Positions 35,001-44,879 of a stretch of DNA of 64,000 nt are shown here, in pieces. This stretch comes from Cavenderia fasciculata. Its lineage: Eukaryota; Evosea; Eumycetozoa; Acytosteliales; Cavenderiaceae. The notes beneath the pieces are model-generated. The model searched no databases. It worked only from the letters and a program-made list of their open reading frames with translations, and was not told where the DNA came from. The position numbers were made by a program, and so were the translations under genes. Each line of letters starts with the position of its first letter. The first letter of the stretch is position 1. The DNA lies in NCBI RefSeq assembly GCF_000203815.1, contig NW_004457734.1:193233-257232 (forward strand). Direction: 5' to 3'.

Positions 35001-37404
35001 TCATTTGGTTCTTCGAGATTCTTTTGTTTTTTCCAAGGAATACATGGGGTTTCGAGATCAACCGATGGGCTGAAACCACGTTTCGACGTATTTTGAATAT
35101 CGATTAGCATTTTGTCAACAGCAACTATATAAAGAAAAATTGAATATTAGTAAACCAGAGAATAAATATATACTTTAATATTGTTAAATTACCTTTTTCT
35201 CGAAATGAAACAGGGCCGGGGGTGTTTTTCGTTATCATCATCACCCTCTGGTTGATTCTAATTGAAACGTTTTGAAGGTAAATGTAACCGATCTTATCCT
35301 TTACATAATCGTTAAAGTTGATATGGACAGTGGGGGGATTCTTCTTATCAAAAACTGGATCGGGTTTTGGCAGAGGAGAGACCAGGTAATCCACCAACAA
35401 GGATTTGTCGACATGACCAGATGTGTAGTATTGAAAAAGTCCAGACTGTGGCAAAGGTTTTGGCCTCCATATCGGTTGGTTTGTCAGTTTACTGATTGAA
35501 ATGTTTTTTGCTTCTAGCTGAACTTTCAATTCTTTTTTTAGTAATGGCAACGATGTTGAGTACCAACCGTCTTTGATTTCAATGTTGTTATCACGCAACC
35601 ATGTTAAAATCTCCATCTTGTTGGGTGACCGATTATAATCAAAATCTACAATATTCAATTCTGGACGATTTTTAAGCATATCTTTCCATAATACCAATTT
35701 AACCAATGCTATTTTATCTTCTTCTTCTTCCTTTTTTGGTGTATCGGTATCAAAGTTGATCCCTCGAGCTTTTAATTGTTGACAAAGGTCATCCCAAACC
35801 AATCCTTTGAAGTTGTGAAATGTATCAGATTTTTCACCCAATATTCTCACATTCGATTTTGACGACCCTCTTGACGATACAACAGGCGAGGGGGATGGTG
35901 GTGATACAACAGGCGATGGGGATGGTGGTGATAGATCAGGCGAGGGAGATTTTGATAAATCAATGAGATGATCGATTTCCTTGTCAAAAAATGAATATCT
36001 GCTTAATGGATAGCCACCACTCAACGGATGGCCAAGTACATTTTCCAGGTTGGGAAAGATGGTCTGGAGATATTTGTTAATCTTGTCCTTGGAAGTGAGC
36101 GTAATGGTTCTATCAATGCCAGAGTTTTTAAGGATGTTTACAAACAATTGTAACGAAAAAGGAATCAGAGTACTATTAAATCTAAAAGTTATATATATTA
36201 GTTTACAATACAAAAAAATATATATCTATTTTTTTTTTTAAAAAGTTTATAACATACCCATATTGAGGAACCAGGCATTTGATTCTTATTTCTTTGGTTC
36301 TTATCCTCTCGAAATCGGAGGTTTGAAGATTCTCCAATTTCTCCTTGTGATTGGATGCATTGGATTCTTTGGGGAATTCGTATCCAATAGTTTTCCAAAA
36401 ATCAATCAAAGATTCGAATTGTTTTGTTGTCAATTTTGACAAATCCACCTTTTCTTTGTCGAGACTATAGAGAATAAAAAAAAATGAATTAATTAGTGTG
36501 TGAAGTATAATGAATATATAGATAAAAAATTAATTACCAAATGACATTTTCGAGATTGAATAATTTCAATCGATTCAATTGATCTTTATCCAAGCTGGAC
36601 CAGCTGCTCTTTGGGGAGACAGAGCTATCGATTAATTCCTTCAAACGTTTGGACGTTTCAGATAACATCCTCTCATTGACTTGGGGTAAACCATCATTTG
36701 TTGGAATGATACCCGCATCCAAGCGCAATGCTGTCTCAGCCAATTCTTTAATGGTAATAATTTTACCATCAATGTTGATTTTGCTAAAATCGGCCATTTC
36801 ATTTTCAAGGTCATAATTCTTTTTTGACTTCTTTCCACGAGCCTGCTTCTTTTCCCTCTCTTGTTCCTTTTCTCTTTCTTCGAGGTTCTTTTTTCCTTTT
36901 GCAATACATCTCAAGTTGTGGTCTAATAGAATAAATAAAAGAAGAACAGAGGGTTAAAAAAAACTTTCTTTTTTAATAATAATTGATAGAGATCCTATCT
37001 TAGATATTTACCTTTGAGTTGTTGAGAGTCACAAATTAGTTTGATAGCCTCGATGGCCTCACCGATATCATTACCACCACCATTCAACTTGTCCAGTATT
37101 CCTTGCAAGAGTTCACATACTTCATATGAAAGGAGTAGATAGATTCTACGATCGTGTATATAATCTTTGAGACTGGTTAAATGGCGTTTGAACGTTTCCA
37201 CTGTTTCCGCCAAAAATTGAGTTTCAATGGAATTTGAAAACTCTGTCAAATATGAATGGCATGTTCCGATTGGAGCCAAATCTGAATCTTTGAGGGCGTT
37301 GCGGATCTTTTGATTTTCCGTCAATCTCTGGACATTTAGTTTAGAGAATGTTTTAGAAACCATTTCTAATATAGCTTTAGCCTTTTCCTCGTCTTTACTT
37401 GATA

Positions 37405-37451
<47 letters not shown>

Positions 37452-38029
37452 TAAAACAAGATATCTATGAGTATATCATTGTATAGTCACAACGTACATA
37501 TTTCTTTGGTAAAGAACTACTACTTCGTTCTTCCACTTGGGTTACTTTACATAACACGGCGTCAATTAATGCTTTTCCAATTGACAGTGGTCCACTCAAA
37601 CATTTATCTATGTCTTTCATCATTTCATCTTTTTCTATCTTGTTCAATCCAGTGGTATCATAGTACTTGGTGAGTGCATTTTTGAAGTCCTGCTTGTCTC
37701 CACTAAATACTAAAAATGGTAAATATAGAAAAAGAGAGAAAAAAATAAATTAATTAATATCCCTTTCAACCGTTGGGGTGATGTTGATACACATGCATAC
37801 CATTGGAGTTGCAAATGATTGTAGCGTGTGATAGTTGTGCCGTGATGCGACAGGTGGAGTAATACTGGCGGGTGTATTGGCCTAGATGTTTCATAAATGT
37901 ACTCTGGGTTTTATTCCATCTTTTTCCCATGACCGAATCGAGTGGGTTTTGTGTCGTCCGTGTTAGTGTATACGTTGGATATGGAAGAGGACCCTTTTCG
38001 AATGGATTGTCTTGCACTTTGGTGGCCAT
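31545..38029 (-). CDS. Giant Fanzor (eukaryotic TnpB-like RuvC nuclease) with SAP-like and UDG-like regions
   Basis: Ten exons (38029-37801, 37709-37498, 37405-37012, 36922-36538, 36464-36258, 36181-35193, 35124-33118, 33047-32835, 32769-32636, 32573-31545) join without a stop into 1,932 codons. RuvC-I is FVGIDPGRSK (D1418, 33287-33289). The block IGGSDFYRSSRGGGP then leads to MVNEFNTSK, whose Glu (E1585, 32651-32653) sits where Fanzors carry their rearranged catalytic Glu. CPVCNRFFNRDTSAAKNI gives a zinc-ribbon half and RuvC-III (D1895). All three catalytic acids are present. A Cys-rich insert (WECNFKKDEKCGKCACKK) and a poly-Asn run lie between them. Upstream are two copies of a SAP-like module (about 606-696 and 1234-1318), a Cys/His cluster (908-948), a UDG-like stretch (about 1000-1160) and Pro/Ser repeats (1324-1366). 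Residues 1-600 are mostly helical and not recognised. Most Fanzors are far shorter. The start is the first ATG in frame after a possible acceptor. Confidence 0.8.
31944..32036 (-). repeat. ATT/AAT microsatellite inside the Fanzor coding sequence
   Basis: 31 uninterrupted ATT units, read on the minus strand as AAT (Asn). It lies between the Cys-rich insert and the final zinc-ribbon/RuvC-III block, so it is a poly-Asn linker within the nuclease half. Basic Lys runs come before it in the protein and acidic Glu/Asp runs come before those. Confidence 0.95.
33442..33575 (-). repeat. Tandem Pro/Ser/Ala repeat in the Fanzor linker
   Basis: About 30-bp DNA units encode repeated PAPSVPDSSV between the second SAP-like module and RuvC-I (residues about 1324-1366). 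The near-identical units suggest recent slippage expansion. Shorter SPSPVVSPP repeats occur in the preceding linker at 35860-35950. Confidence 0.85.
37408..37446. repeat. 39-nt A homopolymer in Fanzor intron 2
   Basis: 39 consecutive A on the + strand, so a poly-T tract directly before the AG acceptor of exon 3 on the coding strand. It serves as an extreme pyrimidine tract. Its exact length in the assembly is probably unreliable. Confidence 0.9.
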
Positions 38030-38418
38030 GGTGGTAACGATCTTGAGAGGGGACCCCAGTGGTGGCGCTACAAGAGACTGCTCTGAAGATAACTTGAGTA
38101 AATAGTAAAATGAGATACTGTAATGTAATTAAACTTTGATAAAATAAAATAGATAAAGGGATGGAGATAAATATTGAGAGAAGTTAAAAAATAATAATGA
38201 AATGAAGAGCCCAAATTTGTGTGATTTAAATAGAGATCGCATTGAAGATCAAAAAAAAAAAATTAATTTAAAAAATATCTTTCTTGGAAACAATAAACCT
38301 TCACCGTAACGATCGATGCTTATTTATAGATTTATTTATATATTGATATTTATGAATGATCAATAAATTTTATCAATATTATAGATATATTTTTATCTTT
38401 ATTTTAAGCATATAAATC
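38030..38418. other. Divergent intergenic region between Fanzor and a small orphan gene
   Basis: The part next to the Fanzor start is GC-richer and open in the Fanzor frame upstream to about 38120, ending at a possible splice acceptor (TTACAG), so an additional 5' exon is possible. The part near 38345-38385 is AT-rich with an inverted repeat (TATTGATA/TATCAATA). No terminal repeats matching the other side of the gene were found. Confidence 0.45.
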
Positions 38419-38945
38419 ATGAGTACAGCAACCCAAACTATCACTGCATCTCCAGCAGCAGTAGCAACAACAACAACAATCACAACACCACCAACAGGAG
38501 CATTCTTTCAACCATTCATTGGCAATCGCGTTAAACCAACATACCCATTAAGACAAGTCCAACGCATTAGAAAACAAATATCATCTACGTTAAATAGACA
38601 TACAGGTGGCGACCAAGAACTACAATCAGAGGTTCTAAGAAGTTTCAGCATATCTAAACATGGAAGAGGTATCAAGATGTTGCTCGATCCCAAAGGAGAA
38701 AAGATCTACAACGATGGTACAGTTTTTATGGCTACAAGAGATTATAGTTGTCTCAACATCATTAGAAAGATGCACAAGGAAGCAAAAGATGGGAAAAAGA
38801 ATCATTTTACAAAAACACAGTAAGTTGCATTTATCACATCAAATACCTCTTCTTTCAACCTCCCATATAAATTAGTATGGATGTTCAAACCACACTACTG
38901 AGTGTCTCATCAAGTAATACAGGATTGTGTATATATTATATTTAA
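38419..38945 (+). CDS. Small hypothetical protein
   Basis: ATG at 38419 (preceded by AAATC) opens a 134-codon frame ending at 38823. The last codons overlap a good donor (GTAAGT at 38820). Splicing to an acceptor at 38874-38875 replaces the last residue and gives a C-terminus running to a TAA at 38943-38945. I cannot choose between the two ends. The N-terminus is a Ser/Thr/Ala run. The core contains RQVQRIRKQISSTLNRH and GRGIKMLLDPKGEKIYNDG, which is basic and probably folded. No family is recognised. It is transcribed away from the Fanzor gene, 389 bp from its start. Confidence 0.6.
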
Positions 38946-40221
38946 AATTACGAGTTCATTTATACTAATTCCTTTCTTTAAAAGAATATTATCATCGGTA
39001 TCACCTTTTCATACTGCTTCACAACTAAGAGATTTTGGTTTCAAAATGATTTGAATGTGTATTGAATATATTTTTGTTATTTAATACCTATTTCAATTAT
39101 CGAGCCAATGCCAAATTTGAAATGATAGGTATGTCAATTACTACAAGTTAAATATTTTATAGTTAATACGATATACTCACCAATTCATTCTTTAAAGATA
39201 GTTTGTTGTTGTAATATTAGTTCAACTATTATCAAAAGGTTACAGTGAACCTTTTCAAACCTATTTATATATGGAACTCCACATTGATTCGAGTCAATTA
39301 TTATTCGTTGATTTCAATGATCTAGTGGTCCAATATATATACATATTTTTTTATAATAGACTGTATATACAGGTATGGATTATTATTAATATTAATTTTA
39401 TTTTTGTTTCTTCCAACTTTACACATTTTTAACTTTTTTTTTGCCATTATAGATTATAGATATGATATCGATCAAGAGTAATGGTAGCTCTATTGATTCT
39501 ACTCATATTTCCTCTTTTTATTTATCCCTTACAGCTTTATAGTTCAATATTTAATCAAACAATACATCCATATATGGTACCTATCCATAAATGATAAAGT
39601 TTAAGTATCATGTAGACTTCAACATAGTAGTAGTATATACTACAACCACCACTCAATTACTAATACATATTTTTAACATAGGTCATCCTTACTATTTTTC
39701 TATAGAACCGATTGATCTTCTTCTTAATCAACCGCTGATCTATTAAAGTTATGTATATATTCATAACATAAATTAATTTCAAAACTAACAATTCCAATCT
39801 ATCAGATATCTGTTTAATGAGACTAGTCAACAAATCGGTTCATACTATAGCTGATAGTCTTGTATTATAGCAACAAAGGTGGTTGTTTGGTCATCAACTC
39901 TACCCACCTGAATTAGAATACAAAGTTAAGTAAATTCATCACAATACAACTATCAAACCCTCAACTAATCATATTCATGCCATATTATACTTTAAATATA
40001 GATAATGAAAAGATCTATCGATTGGTAAAAGAATAATTAAAAATAAAGAAGACCATAGAGAGAAATAAGTTTTACAAATAAATAGATTCTGAGGCGGTAC
40101 TCCCAACCAAAAATTTTCAAAACCCCCAAAGAAAATAAATATTCATTTTATTAATTTTTTTTTTTAATTTGTTTTTAATATAGAATTCTTTTTTTGGTGT
40201 GTTGTATGTAACTTTTATTCA
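38946..40221. other. Large intergenic region
   Basis: 1.3 kb, AT-rich, no frame with coding character on either strand. It contains the foldback at 39705-39841 and a T tract just before the ankyrin gene (40152-40164). Short ATATAT segments could be promoter elements. Confidence 0.5.
39705..39841. repeat. Imperfect inverted repeat
   Basis: GAACCGATT (39705-39713) is perfectly complementary to AATCGGTTC (39833-39841). Further in, CTGATCTATT (39735-39744) partly pairs with AATCTATCAG (39796-39805). The loop itself holds GTTATG/CATAAC. The pairing is weaker than in the hairpins at 8079 and 44329. Confidence 0.4.
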
Positions 40222-42657
40222 ATGAACAACAACAATAACGAATCAACAATCATAATATTTAGAGTGATTAAATCTAAAGTATTATTAAATCTTATATTAT
40301 CATTCATACCAATAATCAATCAACTATCATTGCTATACTCTCAAAAATATCAGTTTCTATTATATAAATCTATATCTTTATTAAAGTACAGTGATCATGT
40401 TGGAGCTTGTTACAAGACTAAAAGTAGTCATCATTACGATGACGATCAAAAATACATAGAACTAAAAAGATTGCAACAACAAAGATCATTTGTTTTGTTT
40501 AGAGATAAACTATTGAATGATCGACGGTTTGTAGTCTATTTCAGAGCAATGCCAGTAATACTGAGGAATTGTAAAGATGTCACATTGTTACAAAGACTGC
40601 ATCAACAGTATCCTCACTATTTTAATTTGCCACTCACTAAACCACCACCTGAAAAGTCAAGTAGTGGTAGTAGAAGTAATAGATCAGTTCCAAGAGTGGG
40701 AACAGCGTCAACTACAACATTGGGTGATTGTATTGGATCAAAGAGTTGGGTCATTGACAATGTGGCTGCAAGTGGTAGTTTGGCATGTTTGGTCTATACA
40801 ATTGAAAGTATTGGTATTGAACCTACTACCATGACACTCGAGATGGCTTGCGAGTATGGTCAATTATCAATACTCGGCTTTATTCAAGAAAACTATCCAT
40901 CGTTGCCAATTGGTAGAGCATTTGAATTGGCCACCTACAATGCACATCCCTCCATTGTACAATTTCTATTAGAGAATAAAACAGACGAGTCATTCAGCTC
41001 TGTTTCTCTTGTCAATGCTGCAAGAAATCAAAACAAAGAGAATAATCTAAAGATTTGTACACTGCTCTTTGAATATTCTAAAACGAGACACGGTGGTAGT
41101 GAAGAAGGAGATAGATTTGGTTTGGTTGATAATTCAGTCATGTCTGGGTCATTGGAGATTGTTAAGTTGTTTCATAGTCATTATGGTCATTCAAAGAATG
41201 CACTTGACATGGCTGCCGAACTAGGGTATTTGGATATAGTTATGTATCTCGATCAAGTTGGAGCACCTGCATCTACGAGTGCAATGGATTATAGTGCAAA
41301 GAATGGACACTTGGATGTAGTAAAATACCTAAAAGAACATAGAAAGGAAGGGTGTTCACCAGACATATTGAAAAAGACATTGGTTGGTGGATCTATTGAT
41401 GTTTTTAAATACCTTTATTTTAACGTACTTGGTGGTGAAGGAGGTAGTGTTGGGACGGTTGATTTAGCATCGTATATTAGTAATGTCACAAGTGGAAACA
41501 TTCCACTCTTACAATTTATAAGAGAGTGTTGTATGTTGACACAACCACCACCCACCAACTTGTTGTCACAAGTAATCACTCGTGGACAAGGCGATCGTTT
41601 TGCCATGGCAAAATACCTCATCGAGAGTGAGATGGTGGTTCAGCCAGATCATCCAGATTATGTCTACGAACAATCATTAATCATGCAAGGATTGGTTAGA
41701 CGTGGTCCACTATCACTATTTCTCTATCTAGTAGTAGATACGTTTAAAATCGACTTGACCAACAAACCATTGTCAGAGGATATTTGGGAGCAACTAAAAA
41801 GAGAGTATGATGGTCAAGTACTGGTTTATATGCTCCAACAAAACAAGCATCATTTAGAGGTGGTGCATTACAACGATATTCTTATCAACGGTAATCCCCC
41901 CTACTTGCAAGTACTAGAGTATATTTGGGAGGTGTGTCCAGATGCATACTCATACTCGCCGTATACAAGTCGACTTGCCAACCGAGTGTGCACACTCGAT
42001 CAAAAACAACAACGTATCGATATTTTCAAATTCCTCCATCGCAATCAACTTGTCAGTCAGTTCACCCTACCAAAACTAATTTCCCAAACGCTTCAACATG
42101 ATGGTGATTTTGTCTGTGCAATTCTATTACACTCTTTTATCGAAGAGGAGGAGGAGGAGGAGGATAAGAGTAGTAGAATAGTGGTAGAAAAGTTATTTGA
42201 AGATGCTGCCAATAAGGGGTCACTTGAAATGATACGATTTCTGGTCAACCGGTACCCACAACATATAATCTTTGAATATAAAAGACACGATGCGTTGTGT
42301 CTAGCTGCGAAGCATGGACACTTTGAAATTGTCGATTATTTGATCAACAACCAAATTCACCCTCCTCTTGACATACTGTCTCGGTCACTATTACAAGATT
42401 CAAATATCATTGATTGTGCAGCACAATCCAACAAATTAGAGATACTTGCCCATGTTGTTGGAAAATTTCCGAGTATCCTACCAACACACCGTTCATTAAT
42501 TGGGACCAGTCTTGATGTTCCACAATACCTAGCCAATCACTATAACCTAGATGACCTAATCCTATCATGTAAAGGTGAATCTAATTATTTTATTTTATTA
42601 AGAAATGCAAAAAATGATTTAATTAATCAAAATCAAAATAATCAAAATAACAATCAA

Positions 42658-42688
<31 letters not shown>

Positions 42689-42771
42689 GGAATAGTGATA
42701 ACATACCAACATCAACATCAAAATCTTTTGGACTCTTAAACATATTTAAAAGTGTATTTAAGAAATATTAG
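40222..42771 (+). CDS. Ankyrin-family protein, full length, paralogue of the gene at position 1
   Basis: One exon of 849 codons from an ATG at 40222. The N-terminal segment (FRVIKSKVLLNLILSFIPII) and FVVYFRAMPVILRNCKDV are shared with the partial gene at 1-863. Degenerate ankyrin-like units follow, for example ALDMAAELGYLDIVMYLDQ and AMDYSAKNGHLDVVKYLKEH. A Glu-rich run (EEEEEEED) sits near residue 645, and the C-terminus has an Asn/Gln-rich stretch and a short hydrophobic end (GLLNIFKSVFKKY). The 5' poly-Asn after the start codon is typical of dictyostelids. Function unknown. No introns, in contrast to the ankyrin gene at 21571-24043. Confidence 0.85.
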
Positions 42772-43304
42772 TAGTAACCTTTATGAATTCTATACTTTTA
42801 AATAAATACTTTTGTACACTCTACCTTCTCCATCTTATGTAAATATCTATAAATATATATATATAAAAATCAAAACAGATAATTGTTTAAAAATAAAAAA
42901 TGATTTTGATTTTTGAAAAAATCAATTTCCTTTAAAGGATTAATGGGGGTTCATTCATTTCATTTTTTTTAATAATAATGGGTCTCCTCTCTTTGTGTCA
43001 ACCATTGACAAACTAGTAAACACACACAATATGCACATCAATTTCAGTTTATATAATTAGCTATCAGGGTGATCTAATACCAACCACAAACATTAATCAT
43101 TTATCATTACTAATATAAATTGTTGTTGTTCTGTACATTAACTGCCACAGAATATTATACATAAATAATATAGATAAATATAAATACATTCAAAAAAACA
43201 TCTATCATTTCTAAAACAAATAATAATAATAATAATAATAATTATCATTTTAATATAATATAATTTATATTTATATATATGTGTTAATTCTAATATAACG
43301 TATA
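42772..43304. other. Intergenic
   Basis: AT-rich spacer between two (+) genes, with a short GTCAA/TTGAC stem near 43000 and an AAT run near 43220. Nothing coding is seen. Confidence 0.5.
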
Positions 43305-43547
43305 ATGTTTATACATTATGAAGATCAAGCATTCAATGATTTATCAGAGGATTGGAAATTAGCTATATTGGATCTATTTAATCACAGCTATGGTAGGTGG
43401 AGTAGAGACGTCAAACCTCCACGCGTACCAGGGTCACGTGTTAGAATGACTCTAAGACAATTAAATCAAAGAAGTAAGAATTCTTTTGTCATTCTTGCAA
43501 AGACTGCTTCATTGTCACCAAATAATAATTATAATAATAATAATAGT

Positions 43548-43584
<37 letters not shown>

Positions 43585-44129
43585 TTAAGAATGAATTAGT
43601 TGGATATGCATTATATACAAAATTTATGGTACCTCAAATGGGAGAGGCAAGATGGATAGTACAATTTGTAGTTTCTGGTGAATACAGACACCATCATATA
43701 GGTAGAGAATTAATATCACATGCTTTGGGAACAGGATGGACTGTATCAGGTCTAGTCAGCAGTAACCCCTATGCAATTAGGTGTCTCGAAAAGGCATCGT
43801 CGTCGCAATGTAGTTCTGTAGAGACTTGTAAATATGTAGATACCGTCATTCAATGTTGTAATATATCCTATATACGGCGATCACCACTACACTGTACGCA
43901 ATCCCAATCATTGATAGATACTCGATTCCGACTTGACCATACCGACAGTTTAAAATACCTAGAGGATGAAAAAGAAAAGGGTCATTGGAAATTGGGTGAT
44001 CATCTACCTGAAGGAATGGAATTTGTTGGTTTAGTATTTAATCATCAATTATTAAATAATAATAATAATAATAACAAACAATTTGACAATGACGATGATG
44101 ATGACGATGATGATGATGAGGGAATATAA
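43305..44129 (+). CDS. GNAT-like acetyltransferase-domain protein
   Basis: A single 274-codon exon from the ATG at 43305. After a poly-Asn insert, the segment GYALYTKFMVPQMGEARW is followed by IVQFVVSGEYRHHHIGREL and a helix, matching the beta4, Val-rich beta4 end and the acyl-CoA loop of motif A in GNAT acetyltransferases (V..EYR..HIGREL). SNPYAIRCLEKAS then fits the motif B helix (N-P-x-A-x-x-x-x-E). The C-terminus has Asn and Asp runs. The acyl acceptor cannot be told. A short acidic tail of ten Asp ends the protein. Confidence in the fold is fair, in activity low. Confidence 0.65.
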
Positions 44130-44879
44130 AAGAAAAACATAGTCATCAAGTTGGGGATTTTTATAACCTATAAATAGAAATATAAATATATATTGTAATA
44201 AATGTAAATGTAAATACATATAAATCTAGTGTAGGGGCATTTATATATACCTCTCTCTCTCTCTTTTCTTTTTTCTTTTGATACATGCCATACTACCTTA
44301 CCTTGTTTCAATATCTCCATGGATGATTCCAATTGTATTTCAAACCATTTAGTTTGACAGATGTTTCACTTGATGACAAAGCAAATGGGTTGAAATACAA
44401 TCGGACTGGGCAAGTTAAAACAATACTAACCTAGTAAAGTAAACTCTCTTTTTATCATTGATGGCAGTGGGCTCCATTAATACTAATGATACACTTGAAA
44501 CACCTAAAATACAAAAAATAGTCTAGACTATGTTACCGAATTAAATTTTAAACTCTCCAAGTGTAAGATTTAAACCTGCTAATGATTCAATAACTAATAA
44601 ATAAATAAGATATGTGATGAAGTAAATAGTATATATTATAATAGCTTATACTACAAAACCACCTAAGAAAGTGAAAGACATTTATGATTGAAATTTGCAC
44701 CTGTGATGCCTTTAATTTTTCTTTTTCCTTTTAATTTTTTTCAAGACAGAATCTTCATTGTTTGTCTTGAAGTGATTTTTATTATTAATATTAATATATA
44801 TATCTATATATTTATTTATATTATATTTAATATCAATCGATAGAAGATATCAATACTACAGAGAATAGAATAGAGAAAG
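44130..44879. other. Intergenic; contains a miRNA-precursor-like hairpin
   Basis: 750 bp between two (+) genes. It holds a CT microsatellite near 44252, the hairpin at 44329-44404, and a second weaker inverted pair (ACACTTG near 44492 with CAAGTGT near 44558). No coding frame is seen. Confidence 0.5.
44329..44404. repeat. Near-perfect 22-bp inverted repeat with 32-nt loop
   Basis: The left arm 44329-44350 and the right arm 44383-44404 are complementary at 20 of 22 positions (core ATTGTATTTCAA). Size and shape (22-bp stem, about 32-nt loop) resemble a small-RNA precursor or a bidirectional hairpin terminator. It lies about 200 bp past the GNAT-like stop codon. Confidence 0.6.

Noticed and set aside
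35272-35499. Frames on the + strand across the Fanzor exons
   Set aside because: Antisense shadows of the long (-) exons without independent coding signs.
38030-38400. Terminal inverted repeats of a transposon enclosing the Fanzor
   Set aside because: AT-rich inverted pairs here do not recur on the other side (31216-31544) and no target duplication was seen.
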